The notes beneath the pieces are model-generated. The model had not been told where the DNA came from. It saw only the letters and a program-made list of their open reading frames with translations, and ran no database searches. From a virus, in IMG/VR virus record IMGVR_UViG_3300030116_006156, positions 1 to 40,867 of that record: DNA of 40,867 nucleotides. One strand, given 5' to 3'. The translations under genes and the position numbers were made by a program. Shown here piece after piece: positions 38,075-40,867 of this stretch (positions within the stretch are counted from its first letter, which is position 1; each line of letters starts with the position of its first letter).

Positions 38075-39504
38075 GACCCACCAAAAAGTCCCTTAAAGAC
38101 ATTTCCTAGAGCCGCGCCTCCAAGCTCTAAAGCAAAGTTGTTCATCGTTTGCTTATCGTACAAAGCCGCATTAGTGTCTTCTTCCATAGCCATAAGACCA
38201 AACTGATGCACTCGCTGTGCTTCGTTTTCAGCCATCTGAAATACCCACGCGGCTTCATCTCTGTACTTTTGCCAAAGTGCATTTTGTGCGCTGGTGGTAA
38301 GGCCGAGTAAGTTAGCCATGTTTACCCTGTTTACTTCATTTTGGAGAGCAGTGTTCTGAGTGTTTATTGTTCTTCTCCAAACGGCATTTGCCTGATCAAT
38401 CTGTAATTTAAGATTTGTATTAAACGTTTCACGCTGATTGTTGGAAGTTTCAATGAACTGTCTCATAGCGTTTTCTTGATCAACATTAAATTGATCCATA
38501 GCGGCTACGCGGTTACGATTTGAGGCATCAACACTATTACCTAACTCTGCAAAAAATTGATCTACCTGTGCTTGATTTTTAGCGTTGAATTGTTGTGTTG
38601 CATTTTCTTGTGCGGCATCTGTAAAAAGCCCTTGCAACTTGGCGTTATAGCGTAGAACGTTAGACGCTTGTTGATTATTTAGGTTTGCAGTGTCTATTGA
38701 TAAAAAGCTCTTTGCATTATTAACAGCCGCTGTAAGCCGTGAATTTAAGTTTGCTGTGTCCATTCCTGCAAACATAGCGGCATTTTGTAGTGCCGTCTTT
38801 TGTTCATTGTCCAAATTTTGAAGCTGTATTCTTGCGTATTGTTGAGCATCCGCCGCCGCTATTGGAAGTGCAGACTCCCCTAGTGCTTGCACCACAGCCG
38901 CCGCCGCCATTGAACTTTGCCCTAATCCACGCTTTTGCATAAGGGCATTCGCCGTTCTAGCCGCAGGTGCCGCCCAAGCTGGAAGAGAATCCCCAGCCTC
39001 TAGAGTTCTGTACAGTTGTCCTAGCTGATACTGTACCGTCGCTTTTTCGTCAAGCTCTTGAGTAGCAGAACGGGCAATGGCATTTTCAGAAATTTGCCCT
39101 TCAATGCGTCCTATTACAGCATCCGCAGAAACTGTACCTACAGCTACATCTGGTGCTCCTAATTGCTGAACTCCCGGTGAAACTGTAGCCGCTGTTGTTG
39201 AAATCTGGCTAGGTTGAGCGGGCAAAGCAGTTGTTAAATCTGCTGTAGAAGCTGTACGTATAACATCAGAAGATATCGGTTTTAAACCGGGAGTCTGCTG
39301 TAGAAGTTCGTCCTGTTGAACTGTTTGAAAGGTAGGATCAAGTCGCACACCTACCGGAATAGTAGGAGGACCCGTTGTACCAGCCTGTCGCACAAGTGTG
39401 TCAATAATAGGCCGATTTGCCTGTTGAGTTTCTGTGTAATCTTCTTCAGGTGTAGCAATAGGACTTTCTTCAGGAATTTGTCTAGGAGAGTTCTGTTCTG
39501 CCAT
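38071..39504 (-). CDS. 477-aa internal virion protein candidate
   Basis: No cysteine. Residues 1-150 are disordered and Pro/Thr/Gln-rich (PRQIPEESPIATPEEDYTET). The rest is almost pure helix, with Asn/Gln/Ala-rich repeats of the pattern TANLN-AA-NA and long heptads (about 200-430). A glycine/hydrophobic end follows (LELGGAALGNVFKGLFGGS). Long Gln/Asn-rich helices of this kind are found in internal head or ejection proteins of marine podoviruses. First gene of the internal protein block after the holin. Confidence 0.6.
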   Translation of the reverse strand: MAEQNSPRQIPEESPIATPEEDYTETQQANRPIIDTLVRQAGTTGPPTIPVGVRLDPTFQTVQQDELLQQTPGLKPISSDVIRTASTADLTTALPAQPSQISTTAATVSPGVQQLGAPDVAVGTVSADAVIGRIEGQISENAIARSATQELDEKATVQYQLGQLYRTLEAGDSLPAWAAPAARTANALMQKRGLGQSSMAAAAVVQALGESALPIAAADAQQYARIQLQNLDNEQKTALQNAAMFAGMDTANLNSRLTAAVNNAKSFLSIDTANLNNQQASNVLRYNAKLQGLFTDAAQENATQQFNAKNQAQVDQFFAELGNSVDASNRNRVAAMDQFNVDQENAMRQFIETSNNQRETFNTNLKLQIDQANAVWRRTINTQNTALQNEVNRVNMANLLGLTTSAQNALWQKYRDEAAWVFQMAENEAQRVHQFGLMAMEEDTNAALYDKQTMNNFALELGGAALGNVFKGLFGGS

Positions 39505-39507
39505 ATC

Positions 39508-39879
39508 TTACTTCTTTATCTTATTTAATATCGCATCGCCCACTTTATACCCAAATGCACTAAGTACACTTACATAAAGAAGACCCTGATAAAATTCTGG
39601 TAAAGCTTTGAGAGCGGCAAAGCCCTCATGGAGTCGGGTAATAACGGTAAGATCGTCAAAAGTTACAGCGTATGCTATAGCTAGTATAGGGAATGTTAAG
39701 ACAATTGTAAAGAAATCGTCCCTCCATCCTGAGTTATTTAAAGCAATTTTTTCCCACTCTGACTTGTCCGCTAATTTTTCTAGCTTTACATCTCTTTTAA
39801 TTTTGTGTTCTTTAACCTTGCCATCCATCCAATCTTTAGCAAGACTAACTACGCCTGATAATACGGTTCCCCATATCAT
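39508..39879 (-). CDS. holin candidate
   Basis: This 123-aa protein has an amphipathic N-terminal helix, a charged middle (KVKEHKIKRDVKLEKLADKS), and two hydrophobic segments, about 56-73 (FFTIVLTFPILAIAYAV) and 98-115 (GLLYVSVLSAFGYKVGDA), with a short basic end (ILNKIKK). The layout resembles the 3-TM holin family of marine phages and gene transfer agents. It lies in a row of small membrane proteins. It would make the inner-membrane hole at lysis. Confidence 0.65.
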   Translation of the reverse strand: MIWGTVLSGVVSLAKDWMDGKVKEHKIKRDVKLEKLADKSEWEKIALNNSGWRDDFFTIVLTFPILAIAYAVTFDDLTVITRLHEGFAALKALPEFYQGLLYVSVLSAFGYKVGDAILNKIKK

Positions 39880-40091
39880 GTTGAAATACCCCGTAGTTTT
39901 GTAACTTCTTCACCTTCTTGTATAGGTTTAAACTGAGGTATACATGCCATATGGTCAGGGCTAATTGAGTCGCCCATAATTGCTTTTGCCTCTATCCAAC
40001 ATTGCTGGGGAGTTTCATACTCTTTTACTACATGTAACTGCATAACTCCCGGTTGGATAAACGTATACAGCATTCCGACTACAATCCACAT
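39876..40091 (-). CDS. small exported two-Cys protein, copy 2
   Basis: A 71-aa protein opens with a hydrophobic segment (WIVVGMLYTFIQPGVM) and carries two cysteines (QQCWIEAKAI, MACIPQF) in its outer part. The same plan is found in the gene just upstream (40091-40273), so the two look like distant tandem copies. It is coupled by ATGA to the holin. A periplasmic role in lysis is possible; no lipobox is seen. Confidence 0.55.
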   Translation of the reverse strand: MWIVVGMLYTFIQPGVMQLHVVKEYETPQQCWIEAKAIMGDSISPDHMACIPQFKPIQEGEEVTKLRGIST

Positions 40092-40273
40092 TATATTTTC
40101 AGCTTATCCGTTTGGATACATACTGCCTCATAGTTAATTTTAGGTTGAGGTGCAGTTTTCATAAACACCTCTCTGGCTTCAAAACATTTAGCCATTGTTG
40201 TGTACACTCCGTTTGGAAAGTACTTAACTCCTGTGTCCATCGCAATAATCACGACCATAAACCACGTAATCAC
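40091..40273 (-). CDS. small exported two-Cys protein, copy 1
   Basis: A 60-aa protein has an N-terminal hydrophobic part (ITWFMVVIIAMDTGVKYF) and two cysteines (MAKCFEAREV, EAVCIQT). It shares its last base with the next gene start and overlaps the previous stop by four bases. The pattern Y-T-x-x-x-C then C-I in the last ten residues matches its neighbour. Function unknown; likely periplasmic. Confidence 0.55.
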   Translation of the reverse strand: MITWFMVVIIAMDTGVKYFPNGVYTTMAKCFEAREVFMKTAPQPKINYEAVCIQTDKLKI

Positions 40274-40722
40274 AATTTACCTTTGAAGTTCATGAACCAC
40301 ACTAGTGCGTAAATAAATATCCCAACGGCACAAAGAGTGCCGAGTATAATGCCAGCACTAATAATGATTTCTTTAATTTGTCGTTTTTTACGGGCTTTCG
40401 CTTGTGCAATTCTCTTACGCTCATTTTCTTTCAATTGTTTCCGAGTGGCGATAAATTTTTGATAGTCATTCCAGAGACCGGCACGACCACTGTAAATAAA
40501 TAATTGTTTGATCTCAGCTTCACGTTGATTAATTTTTTCAAGCTCAAAGAAGGCTTCCATGTCACCGCCTTTTGCCTTTCTTTCAATTTGTTCTTTTGCA
40601 TCAGCGAGTTTGGTTAATTGTGGGCCTAGTTCACCAACAGAGGTAATATGACCTGCAAATTCTTTAATAGCACCGATAGCATCGTTGGCTATCTTGACTG
40701 CGGCTATCGCTTCAAAAATCAT
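40270..40722 (-). CDS. coiled-coil protein with C-terminal TM, lysis cluster
   Basis: This 150-aa protein starts at ATG 40722, which shares a base with the stop of the gene before it (TAATG); a longer frame upstream is the wrong frame of that gene. Residues 1-30 are a mild amphipathic helix (MIFEAIAAVKIANDAIGAI), about 40-120 charged coiled coil, and about 121-143 one membrane segment (IIISAGIILGTLCAVGIFIY), with a basic cytoplasm-side border. It may be a spanin-like or holin-partner protein; this is inferred from neighbours. Confidence 0.6.
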   Translation of the reverse strand: MIFEAIAAVKIANDAIGAIKEFAGHITSVGELGPQLTKLADAKEQIERKAKGGDMEAFFELEKINQREAEIKQLFIYSGRAGLWNDYQKFIATRKQLKENERKRIAQAKARKKRQIKEIIISAGIILGTLCAVGIFIYALVWFMNFKGKL

Positions 40723-40867
40723 TACACCACCTGCGTAATGAGTGCGACCACAGCAGAAATGACCGCAACAGTAGACATCATCACCATTGCCTCCAATCGC
40801 CACAGTCTTTTGTCAAGACCCTCCAGTTTGTCCTGCACGTAACTATAACGAATGGCACACTCAGCTT
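40722..40867 (-). CDS. XhlA-like membrane protein, cut by the window edge
   Basis: The open frame enters from the right edge and ends at TAA 40724-40722. The visible 47 residues hold a charged helix (QDKLEGLDKRLWRLEA) and a C-terminal membrane segment (MVMMSTVAVISAVVALITQV). This is the plan of XhlA-type haemolysin/holin partner proteins. The 5' end is missing. It opens the visible part of the lysis-like cluster. Confidence 0.6.
   Translation of the reverse strand, partial: AECAIRYSYVQDKLEGLDKRLWRLEAMVMMSTVAVISAVVALITQVV

Noticed and set aside
1-40867. Complete circular genome
   Set aside because: The frame at the right edge can be continued into the left edge without a stop, but tail genes are missing and no shared end sequence is seen, so this is probably chance.

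Overview
This window is a large part of a tailed double-stranded DNA phage, almost certainly a marine podovirus-like phage. Almost every base is coding, genes overlap by 1-17 bases (ATGA or TAATG junctions), and there are no tRNA, rRNA or CRISPR features. The gene set is a T7-like replication core (separate primase and DnaB-type helicase, a family A DNA polymerase split into exonuclease and polymerase genes, T7-type endonuclease I), class I ribonucleotide reductase genes, and large internal virion proteins. The polymerase has a DnaJ-like CxxCxGxG zinc finger pair inserted ahead of the palm. This feature is known from the SAR116 phage HMO-2011 and related marine metagenomic phages, so that group is the best guess for affiliation. 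No phage RNA polymerase is visible, so transcription probably uses host sigma70-type promoters, several of which can be seen.

Layout. (1) 9604 down to 65, minus strand: packaging and head module. The order is TerS, TerL with an AT-hook-like N-terminus, a 635-aa tyrosine-recombinase-like protein, a small protein, portal, a small gene overprinted on the portal tail, a 230-aa conserved protein, scaffold, major capsid and a probable decoration protein. It ends at a hairpin followed at once by a promoter that points off the left edge. (2) 9605-10321: about 700 non-coding bases with palindromes, terminators and a possible small RNA. (3) 14687 down to 10322, minus strand: about eleven small accessory genes, including DUF932, a gene-product-88-type Cys-rich protein and an HTH regulator. 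This block looks more GC-rich than the late region. (4) 14688-14964: divergent control region with TGACATTTT repeats and two palindromes. (5) 14965-27552, plus strand: replication, nucleases and nucleotide metabolism (primase, helicase, nucleases, split polymerase, SSB candidate, iron-staple nuclease, endonuclease I, DUF3310, NrdA, NrdB). (6) A bidirectional terminator near 27560. (7) 40867 down to 27594, minus strand: a lysis-like membrane cluster (XhlA-like, coiled coil plus membrane segment, two small exported proteins, holin), then internal virion proteins of 477, 234, 177, 826 and 1694 aa that contain no cysteine at all, then small basic and metal-binding-like proteins.

How it fits together. 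The plus-strand operon would copy the genome and recycle host nucleotides. The minus-strand accessory block probably acts early. The two minus-strand structural blocks would be one late region if the genome is circular or terminally redundant. Tail tube, nozzle and fibre genes are not in the window, and neither is a recognisable endolysin. The genome therefore continues beyond at least one edge, and the missing tail module most likely lies left of base 1 or right of base 40867.
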